Source: Lithobates sylvaticus (lineage: Eukaryota > Chordata > Amphibia > Anura > Ranidae). Taken from it: a stretch of 64,000 nt of DNA. Position numbers and translations under genes: made by a program. The first letter of the stretch is position 1; each line of letters opens with the position of its first letter. Shown here one piece after another: positions 11,571 to 25,648 of this stretch. The DNA is taken from assembly GCA_028564925.1 (NCBI GenBank), contig CM053034.1, positions 87,088,282 to 87,152,281 of the forward strand, in the 5' to 3' direction. The notes beneath the pieces were generated by a model. It was not told the DNA's origin and made no database searches. It worked only from the letters and a program-made list of their open reading frames with translations.

Positions 11571-11936
11571 CAGGTAGGCTATCTGGGGGCAGCTGATGTC
11601 CCTCTCACGGCAGCCGGTGATCGGCTTTTTTTTTTTTCTCCTCGCGCTGTCAGCACGAGGAGGAAAAATAGCCGTTTACTGGCTCTGTTGATATCACATG
11701 ATCAGCTGTCATTGGCTGACAGCTGATCACATGGTAAGGGGTCGGGATCGAGCCCTTACTCTGATCTGTGATCCAGCGAGTCTCACATACTCGCTGATCA
11801 CAGAGCGCGCCGCGCGCACCCTTCAGGGGGTGCGCAGGCCACTCGTGCATGGGACTATGTCAATAGAAGTAGTCCCGGCAAAGCAGGTCCGCACTGTAGC
11901 CGTCATTCGGCTATAGCGCGGATCTCTACTGGTTAA

Positions 11937-14000
11937 TTCTGATTACAATATCTTTTCTAAAATGTTGGCCAACAGACTTTCCCATGTAATCTTTATACTC
12001 ATACACAAAGATCAAGTAGGTTTTTTACCTGCTAGACATAACAGCACCAACACAAGACGCACCATTGTTCTCATTGACCTGCCTAATAAAACAACCTGCC
12101 CAGCCCTTATTCTGAGCCTAGACGCTCAAAAAGCCTTTTGATCGGCTCATCTGGCCCTTTGTTTGCCCCCCTATCCAAATATTTATTTAACGGCCCCTTT
12201 ATAGCAGCGCTTGACGCCTTATACTCCTGACCATCCTCCCAAGTTCAGCTGTCCTCCTTTCTGCCGCCATCGTTCCCTTTGAGTAATGGTACGGATGTCC
12301 TCTATCCCCCTTGCTCTTTATTCTATGTTTGAAACCCTTAGCCGAAGCCATCCGCACTCATCCTGACATTCGTAGGGTCTCGCTGTGACAGAGAGAGTAT
12401 AAACTTTCTTTGTTTGCAGATGACATCCTACTGACACTGACCAACCCCCATACCTCCCTCCCGATTCTCCAAGACTTATTAAAAAAAATTGGCTCGCTTT
12501 CTTAGTACAAAACCAATACGAGCAAAATGGAAGCCCTACCGCTCCACATTCCCCCCTTTGCCCTCGCTACACTACAACAGAGTTACCCCTACCATTGGTG
12601 CTCACATGCGTTTAAATATCTGGGGATAAATTCATACCCCGCCCTCTACCAGGCCAATTTCCCCCACTCTTGCGTGACATTGACCGGCTTTTGCACTAGT
12701 GGGAGACCTTTTCCATCTCTCTTAGGTCGGATCAATGTCCTTAAGATGTCTATCTTACCGAGCCTCCTGTATTTGTTTGAAACCCTGCCAGTCCCCATTC
12801 CAATGTCACAGCTCAAGGCCACACAGAGGTTATTTCTTAATTTGGCATAATAACGCTCATCGTATAGCCAGCTCAGTGATATTAGCTCCTTGCTGTAGAG
12901 GTGGTTTGGGAGCCCCGGACCTTATCAAATATTACTTTGCCACCCATCTTAAACCGATTATTGCATGGTCCACTAGAATGGCATCTAGTATTTGGTCATA
13001 GATAGAAATAAGTATAAAATTCCGGTTCATCCCTGCTTAATGATCTGGTCGACCCATGAGGCCTCTATTACCCAACTACAGGCCTTTGTCTACACCCAAT
13101 GTTATTTACGCTCTCTATATGGAAAAGATGTTCCCGCCAATTCTCTCTCTCTTCTTCATGTCCACCTTTACTAAACATGCTTTTCAATCCTGACATCCCA
13201 GATAGTTTATCCTACACCCGAATGTATTTCTGGTCCAATGCTGGAATTTTCCAGCTTCGAAATATGGTACATCCACTCACTCTTAACCTTTTATCCTTTG
13301 CAGAAATTCAACAAACACACCAGATCCCTAAACAACTTTTCTGCTCTTACCTCCAATTTAAACATTACTTCCTCTCTAAGTCACAAACCCTGACCTTAGA
13401 TAAGCCCACCCCATTTGAACTCTTATGAGTCCAGGATCCAAACCAGACCCACCTTATTTCGGATAGCTATAGATTTCTCCACAATGCCCTCCCACTGACT
13501 TAGAAAACACTATCCATACAAACAGAAATGGTCCCAGGTCACCCAACATCCTATTTATCTCCCTCAATAGCAGAAGATTTGGGAGGCTGTTTCCAAGTCC
13601 ACAAGGTACGTGGAGCAGAGAGAGACGGCTTATAAGATATTGTTCTTTTGGTATAGAACCCCTGAGATTCTACATAGATATGATCCTTAGTTTCCTCTGG
13701 TGTGCTGGAGGTGCTTGGGTGACATTGGCTCACACTTCCATTTATTTTGGGAGTATCCCACTATCAAACCATTCTGGTCCTCCATCCAAGCCCTTTTACG
13801 AGGCTTTTTTGAAATGACTCTGCCCCATTATCTATTGAGCCTGCCTTTCCGTGGTATCTCCAAGTACACCCAAAAATGAGCTGCCTTCATCCTCCTGGTA
13901 GCCAAAAGGGCTATACCCTTAAGATGGTTATCTCCTTCCCCACCTACTCTCACAGATATTGGAGAAGATTCATAGAATGGAACACCTTACAGCGGTAGTC
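11937..14000 (+). pseudogene. L1-A ORF2, RT and C-terminal part
   Basis: Directly after the TTAA element the RT continues: 'KMLANRLSHVIF', 'HKDQVGFLPARHNSTNTRRT', 'LSLDAQKAF', a degraded 'FVCR.HPTDTD' region where the ADD box should be, then 'SHAFKYLGINSYP' (12603), 'RINVLKMSILPSLLYLFETL' (12728) and 'GGLGAPDLIKYY' (12900). A Cys-rich 'CWRCLGDIGSHFHLFWEYP' near 13700 is the L1 C-terminal zinc-knuckle-like region. Multiple stops and shifts make it an old, dead copy. Confidence 0.8.
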
Positions 14001-14244
14001 CATGACTCACTTCCTCAGTTTTCTAAAATGTGGGATTTATGGGATCGTTCTGAGCTTAACCCTGGCGCCATACTATTACACCCTATATGATCAGCTTTCT
14101 TCCATGTTACTTTGCCAATCTTGTTTTCTCAAACTTCCTAACTCTTTATATCATCTCTCCATGGTGTCTACCCCTCCCCCCTTTCCTTAGTTAAGCTTCC
14201 TCAAAGTTCCTTGGCTTCTCAGTTTGGGTACTCTTGGAATCTTA

Positions 14245-14639
14245 TGCCGTGTACACACGACCGGACTTTTCAACGGACTGAATTCCGTCTGACTATTCAA
14301 CGGATTTCCGTCGAATCGGACTTGTCTACACACAATCACACCAAAGTCCGACGGATTCGACCATGATGACGTACGACAGGACTAGAATAAGGAAGTTCAT
14401 AGCCAGTAGCCAATAGCTGCCCTAGCGTCGGTTTTCGTCTGTCAGACTAGCATACAGTCAAACTGATTTTTCGACCAGACTTGAGTCCATCGGAAAGATT
14501 TGAAACATGTTCTAAATCTAAAGTCCGTCTGATTTTTCGACAGCAAAGGTCCGATGAAGCCCACACGTGGTCGAATTGTCCGATGGATTCATTCCATCGG
14601 ACCATTGCTGTCGAAAGGTCCGGCCATGTGTACACAGCA
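14245..14639. mobile_element. PIF/Harbinger-type MITE, complete
   Basis: This 395-bp element starts TGCCGTGTACACACGACCGG and ends CCGGCCATGTGTACACAGCA, so the termini are inverted repeats. It is flanked by TTA at 14242-14244 and 14640-14642, the 3-bp TWA target typical of PIF/Harbinger. It sits in the L1-A 3' UTR. No coding capacity; it depends on a transposase encoded elsewhere. Confidence 0.85.
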
Positions 14640-14915
14640 TTACTGATAGTTGATCCGGAGATTAACTATTCTTGTTTGTGTGAGATTATGATGCCTGTTT
14701 GTTACACCTGCTCTCTTGGTCCATCCTTCCCCCTCCTAAACCATTTTGAAGTTCTATAATACTTTAATATATGTATTATTGTATGTCAAATTTTATATCC
14801 TATGTATACGACTTATTTCAATTTTGCTGATTGCGATTCTCACAATCTGCTTTCTGTTGTTCCTTTCCTGTAATTTTGTGAAAAACTTAATAAATATACA
14901 ATTTAAAAAAAAAAT

Positions 14916-15335
14916 AGTAGCTTTTGGCCTGTGGGGGATTCGCATCCACCTGGAATTTTATACTAGGCACAGTTTCCTGTGGGCTAAACACAAAGTTTAC
15001 CATAATGAATAGTGACTACGAATGAGCTTCAGTTTGGTCTAAACCTGGAAGGAAGCTGTCAGCTGCAGTCAGAGCATTCCTGCCCTTCACAGAAGGGGAG
15101 AGTATGCTTGTCACATCATTAACTTATTATGACCACATGACTGGGTTTTAAAACAGTTGTACGGTCTTCTCTGGTTCTAGTTTTATTCTTTTCACTGAAT
15201 TGTATTGGGTTTTCAGATTAATTTTGAGTGCAAAGTTTTGTTTTTCCATATTCTTCTGCATTCTTGTTTTTGAACAGTTCTTTGCTGAACTAACAATTCA
15301 TCTGTATCTAAATGTCTGTTTATTTTATCTAACAG
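14916..15335 (+). other. mucin intron upstream of exon A, apparently unique
   Basis: No repeat or coding signature was recognised. The 3' end has a pyrimidine-rich tract and 'tctaacag' acceptor just before exon A. Confidence 0.5.
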
Positions 15336-15487
15336 TATAGCGTTGAATGTGTGTCGGGTTGTGTTTGTGCCGACAACCTGTTAGCTGATGGAAAAGGAGG
15401 ATGTGTTCCCATCGACAACTGCTCTTGTATGTTCAATAACATTGTATATGAGCACATGCACATGACCATGATTGGATGTAACAACTG
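15336..15487 (+). CDS. gel-forming mucin exon A (end of TIL, start of E' of D'D3)
   Basis: The acceptor 'tctaacag' precedes 15336 and the donor 'gtacgt' follows 15487. The 152-bp exon encodes YSVECVSGCVCADNLLADGK, then GGCVPIDNCSCMF and ends GCNN plus two bases (phase 2). The pattern CVSGCVC...DGxGGCV...C-C is the TIL (trypsin-inhibitor-like) module preceding the third VWD domain in MUC2, MUC5AC, MUC5B and VWF. The human MUC2/MUC5 form CVSGCVCP.GL..DG.GGC is closest from memory. An N-C-S glycosylation sequon is present. The product would be a secreted, disulfide-linked mucus polymer acting outside epithelial cells. The first codon phase (0) is inferred from homology. The preceding exon is outside the window. 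Confidence 0.9.
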
Positions 15488-16033
15488 GTACGTAATATTA
15501 ACTCAATACAGGCAGAAGTTACAAAGTTCTTCTTTGTTCATTTTACATATATAACACTTCTTTTCAGAGCCATGATATTGTCACTGTAAGCACTGGGATG
15601 CCAATTTTATGGTGTGGTAAAGCTTAGCTTATTATAAGCTAAAGGGTTAGAAAGGTTAAAAGCATTGTTGAAGAAAGAACACCTTATTATCTGAAAATGC
15701 TATTTGCCTGCTTGTCATGCTGATCAATTGGCTTTAGCACTTTGTTTCTAACCTGGAACAAGTAAACAGGTCAGGAGTTTCAACTTTACTCCAACCCTCC
15801 CTGCTTCATGCATGATCCAGGTCAGTGACGAAAAGTTTTGGATTAAGAGACATACAGAAAACTAGAATTTTCAGAAGAAGCTTAACAGATCTAGGTTTTT
15901 TCCTCAGTAAAAGTTTACTTTAAGTATAAACTCTGAAGTTTAGCAGTGTTTTAGGGTAAAAGGGTCAGGTTAGGTTTTGGGGTCAGATTACATTTCAGGA
16001 TGATGTTATAGTTTATGATTAAGTGCTATGGAA
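15488..16033 (+). other. start of 28.7-kb mucin intron
   Basis: Donor GTACGT, then about 550 bp without a coding signal. 'gcctgcttgtcatgctgatc' near 15706 resembles the terminus of the MITE family at 44895-45065. Confidence 0.5.
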
Positions 16034-16510
16034 GATTTTAAAGTGATACTAAAGTCTCAGTTTTTTTTTTGTTAAAAATAATAACCATGTCATACTTACC
16101 TGCTCTCAGTGGTTTTGTACAGAGCAGCCCAGATCCTCCACTTTTCGGGTCCCTCACCAGCGCTCCTGGCCCCTCCCTCCTGTTGAGTGCCCCCACAGCA
16201 AGCATCTTGCTGTGGGGGCACCAAGCTGAGCCACAGCTTCCTGTGTACATTCAGACATGGAGCCGTGGCCCGGCCCCACCCCTCTCTCTCCTCATTGGCT
16301 AACTGACTTTAATTGACAGCAGCGGGAGCCAATGGCAGTTTGTTGCTGTCTCAGCCAATAAGGAGGGAGAGTCCCGGGCAGACGAGTTCCTCGTGCAACA
16401 TTGCTGGATCCAGATGGGGCTCGAAGTAAGTATTAGGGGGGCTGCTGAACACAGAATGTTTTTTTATCTTTATGAATAGAATGCAAACTATTGCACATAG
16501 CAGGTAAGTA
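16034..16510 (+). mobile_element. short interspersed element/MITE with splice-donor-like ends (copy 1)
   Basis: It matches the inverted copy at 52330-52805 over most of its length: 'catgtcatacttacctgctc', 'cagagcagcccagatcctcc', 'cctggcccctccctcctgtt', 'attggctgactga'-like CCAAT blocks, and a 3' 'caggtaagta'. No coding capacity. Its class is unresolved; it is probably a DNA-transposon derivative. Confidence 0.65.
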
Positions 16511-17065
16511 TAGGCATGTTTGTTATTTTTTTTAAAAAAACGTTTACAACCTGGGTATTCTGCTGGAGAGGTCTACATTAATATGCACCTGTGAGCAGAT
16601 TATGAACATTACCTAGTTACCTACTTTGGGCATGTTAGACACACCCAAAAAAGCTCTTCCACTGTACACAAGGTATCTCCTGTACGTCCAGGAGACTGCC
16701 TGCATCGTCTCCTCTCTCCTGCTTGCAACCTGGTGTCTGAAAAAAAACTGAGCTCCCAATCAGAGGCCTTACTCACTGAATGATCACGGTGACAGCCAAT
16801 CACAGTGATCATTCTGTAGCTGTCTGTTCACCTCAGTTCCCAGGCAGCTATCTGTGTGTGAGAGAACTGCAGCTGTCAAATAGTGTTTATTGTGTACACA
16901 AAGCATCAGTTTATCCCTAATTAACCCTTGCTTGCCTTTAGTTTATTATTTAGCACAATTATTTTAGTAGATTAACCTGTATAAGCCCTATTTAACAGTT
17001 TCACCTCCTGCTCGGTCCCTAAAGTGTTTTTTTTCCCTATTAACCCCTTGTTATCCGCTATTAAT

Positions 17066-17077
17066 CCCGTCCTTAAA

Positions 17078-17114
<37 letters not shown>

Positions 17115-17135
17115 TATACATATATATACATATAT
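17066..17135. repeat. (AT)n microsatellite
   Basis: Alternating AT/TA runs with a few GC interruptions, immediately left of the Tc1 relic. Confidence 0.9.
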
Positions 17136-17141
17136 AATATA

Positions 17142-18715
17142 CACAGCTCTTAAGTTTACATACCCTGGACAAATGTATGATTTCTTGGCCATTTTTCAGA
17201 GAATATGAATGATAACACAAACTTTTCTTTCACTCATGGTTAGTGTTTGGCTGAATTTGGCTGAATTGTTTGGCTGAATTAATTTATTATTAATCAACTG
17301 TGTTTACTCTTTTTAAATCATAATGAAAACAGAACCTACCCAAATGAACCTGATCAAAAGTTTACATACCTCAGTTCTTAATACTGTGTATTGTTCCCTT
17401 TAACATTAATGACAGCTTGAAGTCTTTTGTGGTATTTGTGGATGAGGCTCTTTATCTTCTCACATGGTAAAGCTGCCCATTTCTCATGGCAAAAAGCCTC
17501 CAGTTCCTGTAAATTCTGGAGCTGTCTTACATGAACTGCACCTTTGAGATCTCCCCAGAGTGGCTCAATGATATTGAGGTCAGGAGACTGAGGTGGCCAC
17601 TCCAGAACCTTCACTTTATTCTGCTGTAGCCAATGACAGGTCAACTTGGCCTTGTGTTTTGGATCATTGTCATGTTGGAATGTCCAAGTACGTCCCATGT
17701 GCAGCTTCCTGGCTGATGAATGCAAATGTTCCTCCAGTATTTCCAAATTTCCTGTGCATTTATAGCTCACACATTCCCAAAACATCCTTTCATCATAGGC
17801 CTTGTTGACTCCTCTCCAAATGAAGCATTTATGGTTGTGGCCAAAAAGCTAAATTTTGGTCTCATCATTCCAAATGACTTTGTGCCAGAAGGTTTGAGGC
17901 TTGTCGCTGTGCTGTTTGGCGTATTGTAAGCAGGATACTTCATGGCATTTGCATATAAATGGCTTTCTTCTGGCGACTTGACCATGCAGCCCATCTTTCT
18001 TCCTTATTGTGCATCTTGAAACAGCTACACCATGTTTTCAGAGAGTCCTATATTTTACCTGAAGTTATTTGTGGGTTTTTCTTTGCATCCCAAACAATTT
18101 TCCTGGCAGTTGTGGCTGAAGTTCTAGTTGGTCTAGCTGACCGTGGTTTGGTTTCAACAGAACCCCTCATTTTCCACTTTTTGATTAGAGTTTGAACATT
18201 GCATTCTCAATTCCTTGGATATCTTTGTATATCCCATTCCTGTTTTATACAGTTCAACTACCTTTTCTCACAGATCCTTTGACAATTTTTTTTCTTTCCC
18301 CATGACTCAGAATCCAGAAACGTCAGTGCAGCACTGGATGAAAGATACAAGGGTATGTCAGGAGTCCAGAAACTCAATGATCTTTTATACACACACACAC
18401 ACACCAATCACAGCAAACAGATCACAGGCGAGGATGGTTACCTTTAATAGCCATTCAAGCCCCTTTGTGTCAACCTATGTGCATGTCATCAGGCCAAAAT
18501 CATCAGGGTATGTAAACTTTTGATCAGGGTCATTTGGGAAGTTTATGTTGTCATTATGATTTAAAAAGAGTAAACACAGTTAATTGATAATAGATGGCTT
18601 CAGCCAAACACTAACCATGAGTGAAAGGAAAAGGTTTTGTGTTATTCATATTCTCTGAAAAATGGCCAGGAAATCATAAATTCTGCCAGGGTATGTAAAC
18701 CTATGAGCACAACAA
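17142..18715 (-). mobile_element. Tc1/mariner element, decayed, ~1.57 kb
   Basis: Inverted termini: CAGCTCTTAAGTTTACATACC-type sequence at the left, with 'ttggccatttttcagagaat' and 'cactcatggttagtgtttgg'; the right end mirrors these at 18600-18712. The transposase is on the minus strand and broken. Its TIRs differ from those of the elements at 21797 and 47715, so this is a different Tc1 family. Confidence 0.8.
17378..17785 (-). pseudogene. Tc1 transposase, C-terminal DDE fragment
   Basis: The frame carries 'WTFQHDNDPKHKA' (second catalytic Asp) and 'WPPQSPDLNIIEPLW' (catalytic Glu, 34 residues on: DD34E), ending ...VNVKGNNTQY. The N-terminal part is readable only in pieces at 17790-18300, including 'RPTRTSATTARKI'-like sequence, with stops and shifts. 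It is about 135 codons of a normal 340, so no active enzyme is possible from this copy. Confidence 0.85.
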
Positions 18716-18927
18716 TAGATATATATACTATACACACACACACAATAAAATGTATACAATTTCCACATAGTAATGCTATCTATGTTCAAAATAATGCTAA
18801 TCAAACTTGAAAAAAAACTATTTTTTTCAAATGCTTATTCTATTTTCCCTCAAAATGCAAATACTTTAAAAAAAAAACTCATAAGACATTAGGATCATAA
18901 GAAAGCCCTGTTTTATCAACCCCCCCC

Positions 18928-18928
18928 C

Positions 18929-18998
<70 letters not shown>
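18928..18998. repeat. (AT)n microsatellite after a C-run
   Basis: A C-run of nine at 18921-18929, then about 30 AT dinucleotides. Confidence 0.9.
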
Positions 18999-19000
<2 letters not shown>

Positions 19001-19185
19001 ATTCTGTATAACTAATTAGAGTTATAGCCTCATGAATAGACAAATAGTGGAAATGTAAAAATATGGTCTGGTCCATAGGGGATAAACAGGTGCAAGAGCT
19101 GGATGGATTGCATTAAAATCTGCCATTCTTATCAGTTCCAAAGCAATTCGATCAGCCTGTCTTCCACCTGCCCAGCTCAGCTGTC

Positions 19186-20297
19186 ATGCCACGGAAGAAG
19201 GGAGAGCCAGACACTACTGCTGAATCTAATAAAGGGAAGAAGGGGGGAGCAACAGCATTCCCAATAGATTAAAGAACGCTGGACTCGGCTGGGTCTAATA
19301 TGGTGGACCACCCTCCCACCTTGTCTGGTGACATCCTGGCACTCCTGCAAGACGACACACAGATGGAAGCTTCTGCACAGGGTGAGTCCTCTTGTCTCTC
19401 CTTCTCTACCATGCATGAGGGACCCCTCGGGGACTGGGTCTGCATCACAACATGGGGGGCTCCCCTGGGAACTGCACCAGTATCTAAAAGATCTCCCGAC
19501 AAAGGCAGACCTGGCAGTATTCTTGAAGGAAGTGGAGGTCATATACAAAACAGGCTTTCTGGAACTTAAAGTACAAACATTGCAGATAGGGGCCAGGGTA
19601 GAATCACTTGAGACCTGCCACACTGAGACCACTTCTGCACTGCAAACAATACAAGCTAGACTGGAACAACAGGATCACAATATTGAGGTGCTCTTATCAC
19701 AACTTGATGACTATGAGAACAGAAACCGAAGGAAAACTATCACCGTACAAGGCTTGCAGGAGGCGGTAAAGACCCTGGACTTGATTTCAACTTTTGCTTA
19801 CCATGTTTAATAAAGCACTAGATAGACCCCTCCAACATTCCATTGAAATTGAACATGCTCATAGAGCATTGGCACCTCCGAATCCTGATGTGCATAAACC
19901 AAGAGATGTGATTTGCAAACTAACATTATCAGGATAAAAACACCATCATGAGAGGCATGCGGAGGAGGTCTCATCTGGACTTTGAGGAAACAAAACTTTA
20001 CTTTTTTCCTGATCTTTTGCACTGGACTTTGGCACTTCGTAACGCTGTATGCACCCTCTTCGAGGCTCTCAAACTTGCATGGGCCACACATCGGTGGGGT
20101 TTTGCCCTTTCGGCTCACTGCTACCAGAGAGGGGGGTCCTCGCTTTTCTTCGAGATAAAGATGATTTGCCTCACTTCCATCAGGCTTTCAATCTGTCGGA
20201 GGTGGACTTTCCTGATTTGAGGGGCTTAGGAGATTTTCTGCATATCAGCTCTGATTGGCAGGAGCAACAATGCAAGTGGAAACAAATTCATCACTGA
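19186..20297 (+). pseudogene. L1-B ORF1 remnant
   Basis: ATG at 19186 starts MPRKKGEPDTTAESNKGKKG, a Lys-rich N-terminus. 'LKDLPTKADLAVFLKEVEV' and 'LEQQDHNIEVLLSQLDDYEN' (19500-19720) are heptad-like coiled coil, ending in RNRRKTITVQGLQE, the L1 ORF1 RRM start. Later pieces include 'IEHAHRALAPPNPDVHKPRD' and, after further shifts, 'LRDKDDLPHFHQAFNLSEVD'. At least three frame changes make it non-functional. Confidence 0.75.
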
Positions 20298-21796
20298 CCT
20301 GCTCCCCACCTGTGAGCACCAAGAAGGAATAAACAGTGATCCTGGAGCCCTTTTCTCTGGCTCTTCCGGAAAGTCTTTTTCTCTAAGCTTATGGACCTCC
20401 ATCTGGATCATGTATGAGTAATATTGTGATATAATATTGGAACTTCAGCTGTATGACTGATTGGATATAATTTTTCTTCATGACTATCTGGACTCATGTA
20501 CCGATTATATTGCATGTTGATTTATAAGCCTGTAATGTTTACCAATTTCTCTGTATGATACAATGGGTGGCTCTGGCTTAAGCTTGCTGCCCCTATGTGA
20601 CCTGTCTACTTCCCTCACATAGGCCCATCCTGGGTAGTGATATTTGAGGGTGTCTACCCTTATGAGTTGCAGCCTCTGGGGTGAGAGACCCCTGGTATGT
20701 TTCTGGGTGTGGTGATCAGTGTGAAGGCTGTGCTTAGTTTGTATTGGTTTGCATGTTTTTCTTTGTATTGGAGTGGTTTACTATGCTCCATTCCCCTAGA
20801 TAATATGTATTTTGGGTTACTGGTGCTCTGTTTGTTACATCCTCATGTCAAAACCTTAAAATAGTGACCTACAATGTCAGAGGTTTGAGTTCCCCATTTT
20901 AACCGCAGCTGCGTTTGACAGGAAGTATGCTCCTTCAAGCCCCAGGTCCTGATGATTCAGGAAACCCATTTTACTACTGGGTCAATTCCAAAAATTGCCC
21001 ACATATATTTTTGATTGATGATTTCACAGTAGTTCTTCCATTAAAAAGGCGAAGGGTGCAACCATAGTTGTCCATAAGGACTGTCTCTTTATTCTGAGGG
21101 ACCACTCGGCGGACCCTGAGGGTCATTTTGTTATGGTAACTTTCTCACCTTAGTCAGTATTTATGCACCCAGCTCCGGTTCATGGATAATGTGCTTAAGA
21201 AGGTTCAAGATTTCACCTTCGGTTTTTTGATTGTCAAAGGAGACTTTAATGTGTGCATGAACCTGAGGCTAAACCCTTCATCATCTGGTAAGAGCATCCT
21301 GTCCGCAGCAGCTAGAAAGCGCTTCTTTAATCTTTTCCTGCAACTAAGACTGGTAGACGGGTGACACATGCTAGCCATAATGACCATACACATTGTCTTG
21401 GACATGGCGCCTTAATGAGAACTTGTTGGATGATACAGCAGTGGCGGGTGCAGTTCATATGGCTCTTCAGAACAATTTTGTAGAGAATAATACAAGGAAT
21501 CTGTCCCGGGCTGTGTTATGGGAAGCTTTATCGCCTAGGTGATGTCTCTTAAAAAGCAGTTGCAATCTGATTAAACCACCTTACTGACACAGATTGCGGC
21601 CTTTTTACGCGACATGAATCTGGCGCTGAGACTCAGGCTGTCACACAATCGGATGACCTAAGACTGCAACTGAAGCAACTGTTAGATAAACAGACCTGTG
21701 ATAAGTAGAGGGTCTTTTCCCACAAATTCTATGCTCAGGGCAATAAATGTAGCCCCATCTGCTGAGAGCACGCATACACAAATACGGGTGAACATA

Positions 21797-23419
<1,623 letters not shown>

Positions 23420-24547
23420 TATATGCCTTATGTTATTTCCAGTGATAGGGACAAGCTCCCAGGTGGCAAGGCATTTTTATTAGTTCTACCAGTCCCTTAA
23501 TAATTTGAGCTCTACAGAGTCTGAACAGGATAAGGGGAATCAGAATAGACTAATTGCCGAATATCTTGAGGAGATTTATTACCCGAAATTGCCCCCTCAG
23601 GTCATTTTGGATTTGGAAGATGTCTTGTTTGATGAAATTCAAGAAGTGCTAAAAAGTATACCACCTGGGAAGGCCCAGGCCCTGGTGGCCTCACTAGAGC
23701 CTATTTTGTGAAATTTACAGATACACTGTTGCCATATATGATGTCCAATTTCAACTCCTTGGCTAAAGGAGGGCAGATTCTGAAGGCAGTGTTATTAGCA
23801 CACATCTCTGTCTTGCCCAAAGAGGGCAATGATCCCACCCTCTACAAGAACTATCGCCCCATCTCTTTACTGAATGTAGATGTCAAGGTCCTGGAAAAAA
23901 TCATGGCTAATCATCATTGGGACTACTTGTGTGAGATTATACATAAGGACCAAGTGGGCTTAATTTCTGGCAGGGTGATCTTCCGCATTTATTGGATCTA
24001 CACAACCTAGACTCCCTGCCTTGCCCTATTGACCGATGCAGAGAAAAGCCATTAGCTTTTTATGTCATTGGTGCTGCAATGGCTTGGTCTTGGGGATAAG
24101 CTTGGATTTCCAGGCTATATCATGTCCCTACAGCTCATGTGAAGGTGAACCACACCCTTTGATGTTCAGCATTTCAACTGGGACAAGGCAGGGATGTCCC
24201 CTATCACAAACTCAATAAAAGCATATAAGTGACTGGTATTAAAGTGGCTGTAAACCCTCCTTGATAACTTTTCCCAGATATAATTATCAATAAGCACTGT
24301 ATACATTACTCTGTATGGATTGATCCTAACCTGCTTCGTTTGCTTGTAATCTGTCAGGTTCTTTTTCATGATGTCAGTTCAGCATGCGCAGATTTCCTCT
24401 CAATAATGGCGTGATCATTGTGCTGTCAGTCCATTCATAAAATGCATCTTCTCTCTGCGGCACTGTTCCGAGATCCCACAAGATTATAGTGTCATTCAGT
24501 TCCTGAAACACCCCACCAACTGGCAACGTCACAGGGGGTGTAAACAT

Positions 24548-25648
24548 TAGACATGTGCACAACAAAAAAATTTGTTTATTTTCGGGTTTTTTTTTTTTCG
24601 TTTCCGAAAAAAAATCGTTTTATTTCGTTTTGTTTTTTTCGTTTCCGTCGATTCGTAACGATTCGTACATTCGTAAGTCGTCAATGTTCGGATTCATAAC
24701 GATTCGTACATTCGTAAGTCGTCGGTGTTCGTATTCGTAACGATTTGTACATTCGTAAGAGTTATTTTTTAGTTGATTCGTTTTTTCGGACGCATTCGTA
24801 TTTATTCGTACATTCGTAACATTCGTAGATTCGTAATCGGAGCATAATTCATAATTTGATGTATGTGTATGCTATTATTACATTTTAATAATTTACGAAT
24901 CGAAAAAAAAAGTTACGAATCGAAAAAAAAAAAAAGTTATGAATCGAAAAAAAAAAGTTACGAATGTACGATTTTTTTGGTTCAATAGAGACACGGAAAA
25001 TTACAAATCGAAAAAATAAAAAAAAAAGTTACGAATTGAAAAAAAAGTTACGAATCGAAAAAAAAAGTTACGAATCGAAAAAAAAGTTACGAAAAAAAAA
25101 AAAGTTACGAATAGAAAAAAAAGTTACGAATGTACGAATTTTTTAGTTCAATAGAGACACGGAAAATTACAAATCGAAAAATAAAAAAAAAGTTACGAAA
25201 AAAAAAGTTACGAATCGAAAAAAAAAGTTACGAATCGAAAAAAAAAAATGTACGAATTTTTGGGTTCAATAGAGACACGGAAAATTACAATCGAAAAAAA
25301 AAGTTACGAATCGAAAAAAAAAGGATTTTTTGTTCAATCCATTCGAAGCACGTTTAGCAGCACCATTGTAAGGGACACGGAAAATTACCAATTCAACAAA
25401 AAAATCTTTTCGTTCGTTTTCGTTTTTCGGATTTTCTTCATTAGTACATTTGTTGTTTCTAATTAGTTTTTTTCGGATTTTCGTTGTTTTTCGGATTCGT
25501 TCGATTCGAATGATTCGTTAATCGGATTTGTACGATTCGAACGATTCGTTACGATTCGTTATTCGGATTCGTACGATTCGAATGATTCGTTCATTCATAC
25601 GAAAACAAACGAACGAACGAAAATAACGAAAAAAAACTAAACGAATCT
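24548..25648. mobile_element. AT-rich 'cgaat' repeat element, probable hAT-type
   Basis: It starts TAGACATGTGCACAAC and is made almost wholly of 'ttacgaatcgaaaaaa' and 'attcgtacgattcgaa' variants. GTAAACAT flanks it on both sides (24540-24547, 25649-25656), an 8-bp duplication as hAT elements make. Lys/Ser-rich open frames here are translations of the repeat. A related element is at 41690-42366. Confidence 0.6.

Larger units (their letters stand above)
4810..11936. mobile_element. outer TTAA-target DNA element (piggyBac-like by target), non-autonomous
   Basis: It starts TTAACCACTTGC and ends CTACTGGTTAA, with TTAA at 4810-4813 and 11933-11936. Removing it with one TTAA restores the L1-A frame: RPIALLN/SDYNIFSKMLANRL, the expected L1 RT sequence. 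No transposase was seen. The element proper is about 1.04 kb (4810-5034 and 11119-11936). The rest is a second TTAA element at 5035-11118. piggyBac affinity is inferred only from the TTAA target. Confidence 0.8.
1440..14915 (+). mobile_element. LINE L1-A, old, split by three later insertions
   Basis: The order is ORF1 remnant (about 1480-2200), inter-ORF spacer with a solo LTR, ORF2 endonuclease and pre-RT (3200-4809), then a TTAA element, then RT and C-terminus (11937-14000), a 3' UTR with a MITE, and a terminal AATAAA with an A-run at 14890-14915. Both ORFs carry many stops and shifts, so the copy is old. It lies in the mucin intron upstream of exon A. The 5' edge is uncertain. Confidence 0.8.
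16560..19115. repeat. TTAA-family-related repeat split by a Tc1 element
   Basis: The right part (18740-19115) matches 54385-54700: 'tagcctcatgaatagacaaa', 'ctggtccatagggg(a/g)taaacagg'. The left part (16570-17140) resembles 54100-54330. The outer end in the second copy reads, on the minus strand, AAACCACTTCAGCTCCCACA, a TTAA-family terminus. The Tc1 relic at 17142-18715 interrupts it. Confidence 0.5.

Noticed and set aside
24964-25466. Lys/Ser-rich plus-strand frames such as KKSYESKKK
   Set aside because: Products of the 'ttacgaatcgaaaaaa' repeat inside an AT-rich element.
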